Origin: SKVR01 sp037441525
GTDB taxonomy: Bacteria > Bacteroidota > Bacteroidia > Bacteroidales > UBA7960
Assembly (NCBI GenBank): GCA_037441525.1
Contig: JBBISA010000035.1
Coordinates: forward strand, 1 to 42,112
Reading direction: 5' to 3'
DNA: 42,112 nt
Shown here: positions 18,357-26,375 of the stretch, in pieces
Numbering within the stretch: the first letter of the stretch is position 1
Layout of the letters: each line of letters starts with the position of its first letter
Translations under genes and position numbers: made by a program
The notes under the pieces: generated by a model
Databases searched by the model: none
Told to the model about the DNA's origin: nothing
The model's input: only the letters and a program-made list of their open reading frames with translations

Positions 18357-18473
18357 TGGGGAGTGGGGACTGGGACGGGTGATTGGTAACTGGTGATTGG
18401 GGACTAGAACAAAGTACTTCAACCCTTTTTCTCAACCCTTTTCTCAACCTTTACCTAAACCTTAATCTCAACT
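18357..18473. repeat. Heptad short tandem repeat block after TauE
   Basis: Seven clean 7-base units run from 18357 to 18405: TGGGGAG, TGGGGAC, TGGGACG, GGTGATT, GGTAACT, GGTGATT, GGGGACT. They start at the base after the TauE stop codon. A C/T-rich degenerate repeat (CAACCCTTTTCT type) then runs to the 3' end of the convergent transglutaminase-like gene. Confidence 0.8.
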
Positions 18474-19283
18474 TCACATGAACCTTACCCCTGCTTTTTT
18501 TAATACAATGGCTGCAATAATCAATACCATCCAGCCCCAATTGCTGAGAAAGCTGGTAATATTGTGAAACAGGGTCATAGTTGGAGCTGCATTACTATTA
18601 GGATTGCCATATTCTATCTTTTCAGCGTCAAAAAGTTCCATAATGTCTGTTCCCGATGCAACTGCAAAAGAATATAAATAAGCCTGTTCAATGGTTTTGG
18701 GTTGATTGGCCAATTCTGCTGCACTAAGGGAGGCAAAGCCCAAAAAAGAAGGCTTGTAGCTCACATCATGAAATTGCCATACTCCATTTATCAACACCTC
18801 GGTACAGAAATGGCCCGGAAGCAATACCGACCTAACATCAAAACCCTTCTGGCGCAATACTTCCTGAAAAACTATGGAGCTTTGGCTACAGAAGGCCTTT
18901 TGCCCCTTTAAAATATGGTCGGGAATTACTTTGGCGCCAAAATGAAACCAAACAGTGCGCCCCAGAAGATTGGCAATCCAGTTTTCTTCGAAACGGTAAT
19001 TTTGTAACCCATGATAAAAGCGCATCCTGATAATACTGTCGATAAGATTTACATACTCAGGAAGGCTGTCGGGGTTAATATGTCGGACATACGACAGGCT
19101 ATCGATATAATCGATAAGCAGTTCCATTGAATTAAGGCGACTAAGAGAAGGGTCCCACTTATCGTTCGGATGGGCAAATACTGTATCTTGTTTCCTTAGT
19201 TGTACAAAAGAAACCTGAATTAAACTGCCTGCTCCTAACAGGACAAAAAAGGCTATATATGTTGCTTTAAGTATTCTTCGCAT
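18474..19283 (-). CDS. Membrane-anchored transglutaminase-like protein
   Basis: 269 residues. There is an N-terminal hydrophobic helix (about 8-25) and a C-terminal helix (about 245-262), with a soluble part between. The middle shows a transglutaminase/papain-like arrangement: KAFCSQSSIVFQEVL (Cys), LLPGHFCTEVLING (His) and VWQFHDVSY (Asp). These could form a Cys-His-Asp triad for amide-bond cleavage or exchange in the periplasm. It is monocistronic, convergent with TauE and divergent from the polytopic membrane gene. The fold assignment is by motif only; activity is not established. Confidence 0.65.
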   Translation of the reverse strand: MRRILKATYIAFFVLLGAGSLIQVSFVQLRKQDTVFAHPNDKWDPSLSRLNSMELLIDYIDSLSYVRHINPDSLPEYVNLIDSIIRMRFYHGLQNYRFEENWIANLLGRTVWFHFGAKVIPDHILKGQKAFCSQSSIVFQEVLRQKGFDVRSVLLPGHFCTEVLINGVWQFHDVSYKPSFLGFASLSAAELANQPKTIEQAYLYSFAVASGTDIMELFDAEKIEYGNPNSNAAPTMTLFHNITSFLSNWGWMVLIIAAIVLKKAGVRFM

Positions 19284-19380
19284 AAAGAGCGCTAAATATA
19301 CGACAAAATAATTATTATTAATAGATTAATTTTGTGTTAACTTTTTTTGGATCATACTGGAGATGGTACTTGCACTTTTG

Positions 19381-19388
19381 TATTTTTG
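19381..19388 (+). promoter_or_regulatory. Bacteroidota -7 box upstream of polytopic membrane gene
   Basis: TATTTTTG matches TAnnTTTG, 17 bp before the ATG at 19406. No -33 element was recognised at the ideal spacing. Confidence 0.35.
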
Positions 19389-19405
19389 CGTTTTAAATAA
19401 CCTAC

Positions 19406-20770
19406 ATGCAACTTATACCCAATATCTGGGGAGAACCACTTTTTCCCAACCTTTTTCAGAGCACTGTTCTGGGGGTATATCTTATGGTTATGTACCTGTG
19501 GGCAAGGCAGGTACAGATAAGAAAAGAATCTGAAACCCCGGCCTACCAACTATACACCCTGGGTTTGTTTGCAAAGGTACTGGGGGCATTGGCTTTATGC
19601 CTTATCTATACCTTATATTATGACGGTGGCGATACCACCGGATACTTTATAAGCTCAAAGGCTCTGGTGAATCTGTTGCTCCAAAACCCCGCCGATTACC
19701 TTAGGGTTATTATCATGCGCCCTTCAGCAGAAACCTATTCTCTTTTCAGCCAGTACACAGGTTATCCAATGTATATCCATGATGCCAATTCTTTCATTGT
19801 AGTAAAGTATACCAGCTTTTTTACCCTTCTCGGATTTAAGGATTATATAACCACCAGCATATTGTTTGCCTGGTTTTTTTATACTGGATACTGGAAATTT
19901 TATCTGTTGCTTGTTAGATTATATCCCAAATATTATAAAGCTTTTGCCATATCGGTGATTTTTTTCCCCTCGGTATTATTCTGGGGGTCGGGTATTTTAA
20001 AGGATACCATTGCCCTATCAATGACCGGCTGGTTCCTCTATGCCTTTTACCATGCCTTTGTGATTCGTAAGAGGGTATTTGCGAATATACTTGCCGTAAT
20101 GTTTACGGGGTTTATTGTAGTTTCTATAAAGGCTTATATTTTTGTAGCCCTGCTGCCAGGGGTAATGATATGGCTTGGATGGAGTTATATACGCCGATTC
20201 CAGAATCCGGTGGTACGTTTTATTTTGACACCAATTGTAACCCTTCTGTTTTTGGGGCTCGGTATCGGGGCTCTTGGGGTTTTTGGCGGATTCGTGGGAG
20301 AATATGGGACTATTGATGGAATTCTGCAGAAAGCTATTATAACCTACGAAGACCACACAAGGGCAGCGGAATACGGATATAATTTCTACGATCTGGGAAC
20401 CTTCGATGGCACCCTGGGCAACTTTCTTTCCAAAGCACCCGCCGCCATAACAGCCGGATTGTTTCGCCCATTCGTGTGGGAAGTGCGCAACCCGGTAATG
20501 CTTCTGGCTTCCTTGGAGAATATGGCCTTTTTTATTATGCTTATGGTGATCCTGTGGCGAACCGGTCCGGCGAAAACAGTAAAAATCGCCTTCGATGAAC
20601 CCCTGGTTATTTTCGCCCTCTCCTTTGCCCTGGTGTTTGCATTTGCTGTGGGAGTAGCCACTGCCAACTTCGGTGCTCTGGTAAGGCTCAAAATCCCCTT
20701 AATCCCCTTTCTGGCCGCAGGCCTTTTCATTCTGTTTTATCGCTCCCAGGAACTTAAAAATGAGAACTAA
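19406..20770 (+). CDS. Polytopic membrane protein, possible polysaccharide polymerase or GT-C-like
   Basis: 454 residues with roughly ten to eleven hydrophobic helices spread over the whole length. A conserved-looking loop, LYYDGGDTTGYF, follows the second or third helix. A long extramembrane loop (about 310-345, VFGGFVGEYGTIDGI to NFYDLGTFDG) lies before the last helices. Large periplasmic loops with Asp/Tyr clusters are seen in Wzy/EpsG-type polymerases and GT-C enzymes. Its position at the edge of a polysaccharide locus fits that, but no diagnostic motif proves it. It is the only plus-strand gene of the locus and is convergent with the methyltransferase. Confidence 0.6.
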   Translation: MQLIPNIWGEPLFPNLFQSTVLGVYLMVMYLWARQVQIRKESETPAYQLYTLGLFAKVLGALALCLIYTLYYDGGDTTGYFISSKALVNLLLQNPADYLRVIIMRPSAETYSLFSQYTGYPMYIHDANSFIVVKYTSFFTLLGFKDYITTSILFAWFFYTGYWKFYLLLVRLYPKYYKAFAISVIFFPSVLFWGSGILKDTIALSMTGWFLYAFYHAFVIRKRVFANILAVMFTGFIVVSIKAYIFVALLPGVMIWLGWSYIRRFQNPVVRFILTPIVTLLFLGLGIGALGVFGGFVGEYGTIDGILQKAIITYEDHTRAAEYGYNFYDLGTFDGTLGNFLSKAPAAITAGLFRPFVWEVRNPVMLLASLENMAFFIMLMVILWRTGPAKTVKIAFDEPLVIFALSFALVFAFAVGVATANFGALVRLKIPLIPFLAAGLFILFYRSQELKNEN

Positions 20771-20813
20771 GATGTACATCAAACATCCGGCTCACCTTAG
20801 CATCCTGGCATTT

Positions 20814-21695
20814 TCATCCAATCTTCTCAAACAACCCTTTTAGGGCATTCCCTTTTTTTGTGATATTCAATATAAAATTCACTACTTTTTTCATGTATAG
20901 GATAATACCCCCCTGTTCAATTTTTTGCCTGAGCTTTTCATCAGTGCTGTGGGGCGTGAATGGATTTTCTTTGGCTGAAAAAAAAGCATTTTGAGATAAT
21001 GAAATGCTAAAACCTGTGCACACGATTTTTTTTACCCTAAAGCCATTGTTTACTATTAATCGCTTCAAGGTTTTCGGCGTAAAATAACTTAAATGCTCCG
21101 GATAGGCAACTTCATTATATTTTCCCCTTTGCCAGTAACGCATCAACGCATCAAAATTGGGAGTAGTAAGGTAAAGAACACCTCCCCTCCTTAGTTTTTC
21201 CCAAATCAGCCGAACTTCATCTACCGGTGATTGAATATGCTCGATTACCTCGATCGACACCACCACATCCATTATTGGCAGGTCGGATGCCAGTTCCTTC
21301 AAAGTCCCCAGCCTTACATCCAGCCCATTGGTCTGGCACAGGGTTACTGCCTTTGCCGAAAATTCAGTTCCATAAACCTGCCAACCCATTTCACGAGCCA
21401 CCGATAAAAAAATTCCACTTCCGCATCCCACATCGAGCAAAGTATTCAGCTTCCGGTATCTTTCAAAACCAGCAAGTATTTCGCGGTAACGCTTAAGAGT
21501 TATGGGAGAAATATGATACTGCTGGTCGTAAGAATAGGCTGAATAAATTTTTTCCAATTCCTCGCCCGATGGTTGCAATCGGGAAAAAACAAAGCCACAA
21601 TTGTCACACCGGCAAAGATGATCCTTGCGGTAGGCAGCCATATCCCTTATAAGCGGGGAATCGCAAAGAATGCAACGGGCAAATAATTGAATCAT
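20814..21695 (-). CDS. Zinc-ribbon class I SAM methyltransferase
   Basis: 293 residues. An N-terminal zinc ribbon (C8, C11, C30, C33) precedes a class I SAM domain with LLDVGCGSGIF (87-97), EFSAK (acidic end of strand 2), VVSIEVIEHIQSP (motif II) and LRRGGVLYLTTPN (motif III). This ribbon-plus-methyltransferase layout is frequent in surface-glycan gene clusters, where such enzymes methylate sugars or lipid-linked intermediates. The acceptor is unknown. It follows the WbpG-like gene on the same strand with a 77-bp gap, so probably belongs to its transcript. The start is ATG 21695. Confidence 0.85.
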   Translation of the reverse strand: MIQLFARCILCDSPLIRDMAAYRKDHLCRCDNCGFVFSRLQPSGEELEKIYSAYSYDQQYHISPITLKRYREILAGFERYRKLNTLLDVGCGSGIFLSVAREMGWQVYGTEFSAKAVTLCQTNGLDVRLGTLKELASDLPIMDVVVSIEVIEHIQSPVDEVRLIWEKLRRGGVLYLTTPNFDALMRYWQRGKYNEVAYPEHLSYFTPKTLKRLIVNNGFRVKKIVCTGFSISLSQNAFFSAKENPFTPHSTDEKLRQKIEQGGIILYMKKVVNFILNITKKGNALKGLFEKIG

Positions 21696-21772
21696 AAATA
21701 GGTACTCAGCAAAGAAAAAATTTTACCTGATTTTGGTTATTCAAGCCTGCAGGTTTTGTTTCATAGATGTTC

Positions 21773-22897
21773 CTAACCCATCCATTTCCTGTAAAAAGCA
21801 TACAACTTTTCCAGAAATCGATAGCCGTTGGGATAATCAAGGTAACTCAGAGGTTTTTCCTGCATAATGGACTCAAAATCGTTGACTGTAATCCCAAGTT
21901 TTTTTGCCAGGTATTCGCTTTCGCGTGCAACCCCTTCGGGGGTCCAGGTTTTGGCTTGCAATGCTGTGAAGGCTTCTTCCCTGGTCATTGCTCCGGCGCA
22001 TATCTGGGTGGAAAAAGTGGCTTTGCGGTAATCGAGGTGAAACTTTTCAGGCAAAATATAGGATTGTACAAACCCGGTGTATTTCGATTCGTAATGCTTG
22101 CCGCCGTAATATTTCCATCCCAGCCGCTCTTCGAGAAGTTTCATGGCATCGCTCTTCCGGTAGGGAACATAATTGAGCAGGTAAATAATGCGGATACCCC
22201 TGACCAGTTTGTACCAGGCTTCATCGCGCCAGCCAAAGGTGGGGAAACTCTTCAGTTTTACCCTGCCAAAACGCCGGTGAATGGCTTTCAGGTACTTCAT
22301 GTCCTTGGCATTGTAGTGCCACATGCGGGGAAGGATACCTTCGGTGGCAAAATTTCCGCCGCTGATAATGTATTTTACCCCAAATTGGGCTGCAACCTTG
22401 TGCAAAGCTGCCGGAATGGCCATATCGGTGGGTGTCTCCATTTCGGGCACCGATGCCCTCAGAAATGACAGCTGAAGGTCCTTGAACTCTTCATAATCAA
22501 GAACATAGCTCTGGTAATCAATCCCCAGTTTTTTGGCCACATTGATAATATTACGGGTGGCCTCCTCCGAATTCCAGCCGTTATCCATGTGCACGGCCAG
22601 AGGTCGCAATCCTTGTTGTACCGCCACCCAGGCAGTGTAGCTGCTGTCAATACCCCCGCTTATGCCAATAACACAATCGTACTTTTTCCCCTTCCCTGCC
22701 CTTTTCATTTTTTTTACCAGCAGTACCAGCTCCCGGTCGCTCTCCTCTCCCCGATAAATTCGGTGCGAGAGCCGCTCGTAAAAACCGCTACAATGATTAC
22801 AAACCCCTTTTTCATCGAAGATGATCTCAGGATCGGTGGTGTCCATTACACAGCGGGTACACTGCTGATAAGGGCGGCTGGGGTTTACATAGTCCAT
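21773..22897 (-). CDS. wbpG: N-acetyl sugar amidotransferase (WbpG/PseA type)
   Basis: 374 residues from the ATG at 22897. The frame is open further upstream to 23005, but that extension (SHQSPITNHQSPITN) is only translated tandem repeat and is rejected. A zinc-type site (C13, C16, C33, C36) precedes the PP-loop ATPase motif ISGGIDSSYT (79-88). Other family blocks are MDNGWNSEEA, YIISGGNFATEGI, YNAKDMKYLK and FGWRDEAWYK. The enzyme activates an N-acetyl group on a nucleotide sugar with ATP. It uses ammonia delivered by the HisH2/HisF2 pair encoded just upstream to form an acetamidino sugar, as in Pseudomonas O5 WbpG. The full partner set is present, so the pathway call is strong. Confidence 0.9.
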   Translation of the reverse strand: MDYVNPSRPYQQCTRCVMDTTDPEIIFDEKGVCNHCSGFYERLSHRIYRGEESDRELVLLVKKMKRAGKGKKYDCVIGISGGIDSSYTAWVAVQQGLRPLAVHMDNGWNSEEATRNIINVAKKLGIDYQSYVLDYEEFKDLQLSFLRASVPEMETPTDMAIPAALHKVAAQFGVKYIISGGNFATEGILPRMWHYNAKDMKYLKAIHRRFGRVKLKSFPTFGWRDEAWYKLVRGIRIIYLLNYVPYRKSDAMKLLEERLGWKYYGGKHYESKYTGFVQSYILPEKFHLDYRKATFSTQICAGAMTREEAFTALQAKTWTPEGVARESEYLAKKLGITVNDFESIMQEKPLSYLDYPNGYRFLEKLYAFYRKWMG

Positions 22898-22902
22898 AGA
22901 GA

Positions 22903-22992
22903 TTTTCGGATTTTCGGATTTTCGGATTGAGGATTTTCGGATTAGTGGATTGGTGATTGGTGATTGGTGATTGGTGATTGGTGATTGGTGAG
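22903..22992. repeat. GATTTTCGG and GATTGGT tandem repeats before wbpG
   Basis: Immediately 5' of wbpG. Several GATTTTCGG-type units are followed by about six perfect GATTGGT heptads (22948-22990). They run in the open frame upstream of the ATG and so create a false N-terminal extension. Confidence 0.85.
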
Positions 22993-23053
22993 AATAATGA
23001 TACAAGGAGATACAAAATTATAGCTGAAACAATTACAAGTGGTTAATCAGGTA

Positions 23054-23812
23054 TTAAAAAAAGAGATTTCGCACAATATTTTTATCGGGATAATTGATGA
23101 GCACCCCACGATTGGGGCCATGGAACACAAACAGGCTGCCTGCTGCAAGTGCGCTGGCGCCGGAGTTGAAGCCCTGCTGAAGGTGAACCAGATTGCCTGC
23201 ACCTCCCAGGGCTACCACCGGAATGGTTGATTGTGAAGCAACCTGACTGATAAGCTCCAGATCATACCCAAGCATTTTACCATCGCTATCAACCGACTGA
23301 AGGATCAGTTCTCCGGCACCCATATCTTCCATAAGCCGGGCAAATTCCACTGGTTTGTAAGGTGTATCCGATGTTGCGTTAAGTGTAAACACTCGTTGTC
23401 CTTTCAACCAGTGTTTTTTCACATCCATGCAAACAGCAATAGTGCTGGAGCCGAAAGTGTCGGCCGCCTGACGGATAAACCGAGGATTAAGAGCTGCCTG
23501 ATGGCCTATGACCACTTTTTCAGCCCCGGCAGCCAGTATATCTCTTATCTGCTCCATGGTGGTAATTCCTCCTCCCACACAAAAAGGCATCTGGGCTTCT
23601 TCTCCCACATTGCCTACAAAATCAAGACTGATTACTTTGCCCCGTCGGGTTGCTTCAATATCAAGGAAAACCAGCTCATCGGCCTGCATGTCGTTAAATA
23701 TGCGCACCGCATTGATGGGATCACCTATATATTTATACCTGCCGAACTGAACCGACTTTACTAGTCCGGCTCCTTTTAACAACAATACAGGGATTACTCT
23801 GGGTCTGAACAT
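23054..23812 (-). CDS. hisF: HisF2-type cyclase-like subunit for acetamidino-sugar synthesis
   Basis: A 252-residue TIM-barrel protein aligned end to end with histidine-pathway HisF, but of the WbpG-partner subfamily. The catalytic Asp at position 11 of true HisF is Leu here (RVIPVLLLKGAG), while D130 is kept (VCMDVKKHW). The phosphate loops CVGGGITT and VALGGAGN and the end SLFVFHGPNRGVLINYP match the HisF2/AglZ group. Loss of the position-11 Asp suggests it does not make imidazole glycerol phosphate. It more likely channels ammonia from HisH2 to WbpG. It is transcribed with wbpG but separated from hisH by a four-helix-bundle gene and repeats. Confidence 0.9.
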   Translation of the reverse strand: MFRPRVIPVLLLKGAGLVKSVQFGRYKYIGDPINAVRIFNDMQADELVFLDIEATRRGKVISLDFVGNVGEEAQMPFCVGGGITTMEQIRDILAAGAEKVVIGHQAALNPRFIRQAADTFGSSTIAVCMDVKKHWLKGQRVFTLNATSDTPYKPVEFARLMEDMGAGELILQSVDSDGKMLGYDLELISQVASQSTIPVVALGGAGNLVHLQQGFNSGASALAAGSLFVFHGPNRGVLINYPDKNIVRNLFF

Positions 23813-23818
23813 GGTTTT

Positions 23819-23880
23819 TGATTTTCGGATTATCGGATTTTCGGATTGTCGGATTATCGGATTATCGGATTATCGGATTT
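23819..23880. repeat. Left repeat arm flanking the four-helix-bundle gene
   Basis: TTATCGGA-type tandem repeat with four copies of the 12-mer GATTATCGGATT (23828, 23852, 23860, 23868). It ends 2 bp before the stop codon of the four-helix-bundle gene. Its exact complement occurs four times on the other side of that gene. Confidence 0.9.
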
Positions 23881-23882
23881 GG

Positions 23883-24248
23883 TTAGGATGTGTTGGTGAG
23901 ATATTTTATAAAGGCTGAAAGTGATTTGGAGATGACTTCTGTTTGATCATGAAGATTTTTATGCTGATCATTTGATATATACCCCAGATCCATTGCCACA
24001 TAAAGCATACTTCTTACTTCTGCGCATGAACCTTTCGATATATACAGGAAATGAACAAATTCTTTATTGGATTTTCGGTCAAAACCTTCGGCAATATTGT
24101 TCATTACTGAAAGGGCTGCCCGTTGCAGCTGGTCTTTAATACCAAAATCCCTGGCAAGCTTTCCATCCCCACTTAACAAATAAATATCCCGCACCAGCAA
24201 CCTGGCCAATTGCCATATCTCCATTTCCTCAAATCTCTTATACCTCAT
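23883..24248 (-). CDS. Four-helix-bundle protein (S23 / 23S rRNA IVS-protein family)
   Basis: A 121-residue all-helical protein: FEEMEIWQLARLLVRDIY, FGIKDQLQRAALSVMNNIAEGF, KEFVHFLYISKGSCAEVRSML, then C-terminal helices. SVMNNIAEGF and FLYISKGSCAEV are the family signatures. Relatives are encoded in 23S rRNA intervening sequences and near retroelements (Avd); a nucleic-acid role is suspected but not settled. The gene sits between hisF2 and hisH2, which normally adjoin, and is bracketed by inverted tandem repeats. It therefore looks like a passenger rather than a pathway gene. ATG at 24248. Confidence 0.9.
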   Translation of the reverse strand: MRYKRFEEMEIWQLARLLVRDIYLLSGDGKLARDFGIKDQLQRAALSVMNNIAEGFDRKSNKEFVHFLYISKGSCAEVRSMLYVAMDLGYISNDQHKNLHDQTEVISKSLSAFIKYLTNTS

Positions 24249-24257
24249 ATCCCAAAT

Positions 24258-24340
24258 CTTAAATCAACAATCCGATAATCAACAATCCGATAATCAACAA
24301 TCCTCAATCAACAATCCGATAATCAACAATCCGATAATCG
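24258..24340. repeat. Right repeat arm flanking the four-helix-bundle gene
   Basis: A 15-base unit (AATCAACAATCCGAT) in about five copies. It contains four copies of AATCCGATAATC (24269, 24284, 24313, 24328), the exact complement of the left arm 12-mer. It also encodes the last residues (RLSDC) and the TGA stop of hisH. Confidence 0.9.
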
Positions 24341-24952
24341 TAAAAAATTTCTCAATATAATCTCCCCAGCATCATGGCTTTTCTCCGGATGATACTGCAC
24401 TCCCCAGATATTGTTTCGATTTACAGCCGATGTAAAACTATATTCATATTGGGTATCGTTGAGTATATCTGATTTCTCATTACAATGAATGTGATAGGAG
24501 TGGACAAAATAAAACTCGCTCTTGTCGGGTATATTTTGCATTAACGGGTCATCTTTCTTTATATCGATGGTATTCCAACCCATGTGGGGTACCTTATGGT
24601 GCAGGGTATCGGTAATTCTAAACCTCACCACACTGGCATCGAACCAGCCAAGCCCCTGTGCATCGCCCTCTTCACTGTGACGGGCCATGAGCTGCATGCC
24701 TAAGCAAATGCCCAGCACCGGCTTTTTCTTTACCAGCACCGCTTCGTGCAATGCATCCAGCAGACCCCTGTTTTTTAAGTTTTCCATGGCCTTGCCAAAA
24801 TGGCCCACTCCCGGCAGAATGATTTTACCGGCAGCCATCAACGAAGCCCCATCCGACACCACGGCCCCTTCAACCCCCATTCGCCTTAGCTTGCGCCAAA
24901 CCGTGTAAAGATTCCCCATCCCATAATCCAGTATAGCTATCTTTTCTTTCAT
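24323..24952 (-). CDS. hisH: HisH2-type glutamine amidotransferase subunit
   Basis: 209 residues from ATG 24952; a TTG three codons earlier is not used. It is a class I glutaminase with nucleophile C83 in GICLGMQ and H188/E190 in VQYHPEKS, plus the P-G-V-G-HF glutamine loop. It releases ammonia from glutamine and passes it through HisF2 to WbpG. The last residues and stop are encoded by the tandem repeat, so the native 3' end has probably been replaced. It is the upstream partner of hisF2, now separated from it by about 500 bp of four-helix-bundle gene and repeats. Confidence 0.9.
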   Translation of the reverse strand: MKEKIAILDYGMGNLYTVWRKLRRMGVEGAVVSDGASLMAAGKIILPGVGHFGKAMENLKNRGLLDALHEAVLVKKKPVLGICLGMQLMARHSEEGDAQGLGWFDASVVRFRITDTLHHKVPHMGWNTIDIKKDDPLMQNIPDKSEFYFVHSYHIHCNEKSDILNDTQYEYSFTSAVNRNNIWGVQYHPEKSHDAGEIILRNFLRLSDC

Positions 24953-25011
24953 GATCAACAATCCTCAATCCGATAATTAACAATCCGAAAAACATCTAAT
25001 CCGAAAATCAA
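24953..25011. repeat. AATCCG-type repeats between hisH and the AAA gene
   Basis: Degenerate units (AATCCTC, AATCCGATAATTAAC, AATCCGAAAA...) fill the whole gap from the hisH start to the stop of the AAA ATPase gene. Confidence 0.8.
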
Positions 25012-26259
25012 TTAATCATCAAGAACCCATTTCCAATAACCCACCACCCTTATAAAACCGGCCTCAACGTTAATTTCATCCTCTTCATCCCAGGTAACGA
25101 TTGTAGCTGATGAAACAGACAATTCCTTCATTGCCATGGAAACAGCTTTTACTTCTCTTTCGCGGGTTTCAAAGTCCATTACTGAGTAACATGATTGAAT
25201 AAGCATATTTCTATCGGGTATGTAAAAATCGGTTTCCAGATTTCTTTTAAAGTAAAAAACCGGCAATGGCCACTTGCGCCTTATAGCCAGAAACACCATG
25301 TTTTCGAGGAGTTTGGTCTTTTGGTCGAACAGAAACAGATTAAGAATGCCGGTATCGCCAAAATAGAACTTTTTCTTCGACTCCTTTTCTGAAAACTTTG
25401 CTGTAAAGTTGGATATGCTGAAGATGAGAAACGAATCATCCAGATAGCCAGCATATTCTATAAGGGTGGCGGTGCCAACCTTAATATTTGCCGACTCAAT
25501 GGTATGCCTCAATCGTGTAAAGGAAGTTTCGTTGTTAACAGATTCAGCGATCTTTTTTATTAATAGTTTAAGGGCAAAATCGTTTTTTAATTTATGCCTG
25601 GTAACAATATCGCCAAAAAACACCTTCTGGTAAATATTGCTGAGGTAGGTGCGTTTATCGGTGTATTTCAAACTTTCGGGTAGGCCGCCATAGTGCATAT
25701 AGGTATCCTGCAAACGTATGATCTCATTTCTCTGACTCCCGTAGGCAAATCCTTTTTTTAACCTTAGCCGGTTAAATTTTATGAATTCAGAAAAAGAGAG
25801 TGGATGAATCTCAAGGGTTAAAAAACGACCTCCGAGGGTTGTGGCGATTTCTGATGATACCATTTTTGCATTGCTGCCGGTTACATAAACCTGGTACCCC
25901 AGATCAACCAGGCGCCGGCAAAATTTTTCCCAACCTGCTATAATCTGAACTTCATCGAGCAGTACAACAGGTTTGGTGGTATACAACTGATAATATGCAT
26001 TTAAAAGACTGTCAAAGTCATCTTTGATAAATTCAATTAAGCGCTCATCCTCAAAATTTATAAACAGATAGGGCGTATTTTTGGAAATAAACTGCCTTAT
26101 GAGCTGATAAAGAAAAAATGTTTTCCCCGCCCTGCGCTGACCGGTAAACACATAACTGGCGTTCGACTCAAGGTCAATATCACGATTGATCAGCTCAACG
26201 GTTTCAATATATTCACTTCTCTCGACAAGTATTTTTTTTAAACTTTCAACCGGGATCAT
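25012..26259 (-). CDS. AAA_14/DUF4143 ATPase
   Basis: A 415-residue ATPase. The P-loop is FTGQRRAGKT (about 38-47), Walker B is KPVVLLDEVQ, and a sensor-like VYVTGSNAKM is present. A C-terminal DUF4143 region follows (YFGDTGILNLFLF, a PD-(D/E)xK-like NLETDFYI segment). These ATPases are common lone accessory genes in Bacteroidota. Their function is not settled; DNA or toxin links have been suggested. It has no link to sugar chemistry, and AATCCG repeats abut both ends, so it looks like an insertion into the glycan locus. ATG at 26259. Confidence 0.88.
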   Translation of the reverse strand: MIPVESLKKILVERSEYIETVELINRDIDLESNASYVFTGQRRAGKTFFLYQLIRQFISKNTPYLFINFEDERLIEFIKDDFDSLLNAYYQLYTTKPVVLLDEVQIIAGWEKFCRRLVDLGYQVYVTGSNAKMVSSEIATTLGGRFLTLEIHPLSFSEFIKFNRLRLKKGFAYGSQRNEIIRLQDTYMHYGGLPESLKYTDKRTYLSNIYQKVFFGDIVTRHKLKNDFALKLLIKKIAESVNNETSFTRLRHTIESANIKVGTATLIEYAGYLDDSFLIFSISNFTAKFSEKESKKKFYFGDTGILNLFLFDQKTKLLENMVFLAIRRKWPLPVFYFKRNLETDFYIPDRNMLIQSCYSVMDFETREREVKAVSMAMKELSVSSATIVTWDEEDEINVEAGFIRVVGYWKWVLDD

Positions 26260-26375
26260 AACTCAGGAATTCATTTTCACCAAAAATATACACGAAACAC
26301 CCACTACACAATCTATTTTTATTCTACAAGCAAAACAAATATAAACAATTTTGCTCTGTCAACAAAACAAAATTC

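Noticed and set aside
24258..24340. CRISPR-like array
   Set aside because: The units are 15 bases with no unique spacers between them and no cas genes nearby; it is a simple tandem repeat.
23054..24952. Histidine biosynthesis genes
   Set aside because: hisF lacks the catalytic Asp11, the other his genes are absent and a WbpG-type amidotransferase is adjacent, which fits sugar amidotransfer instead.
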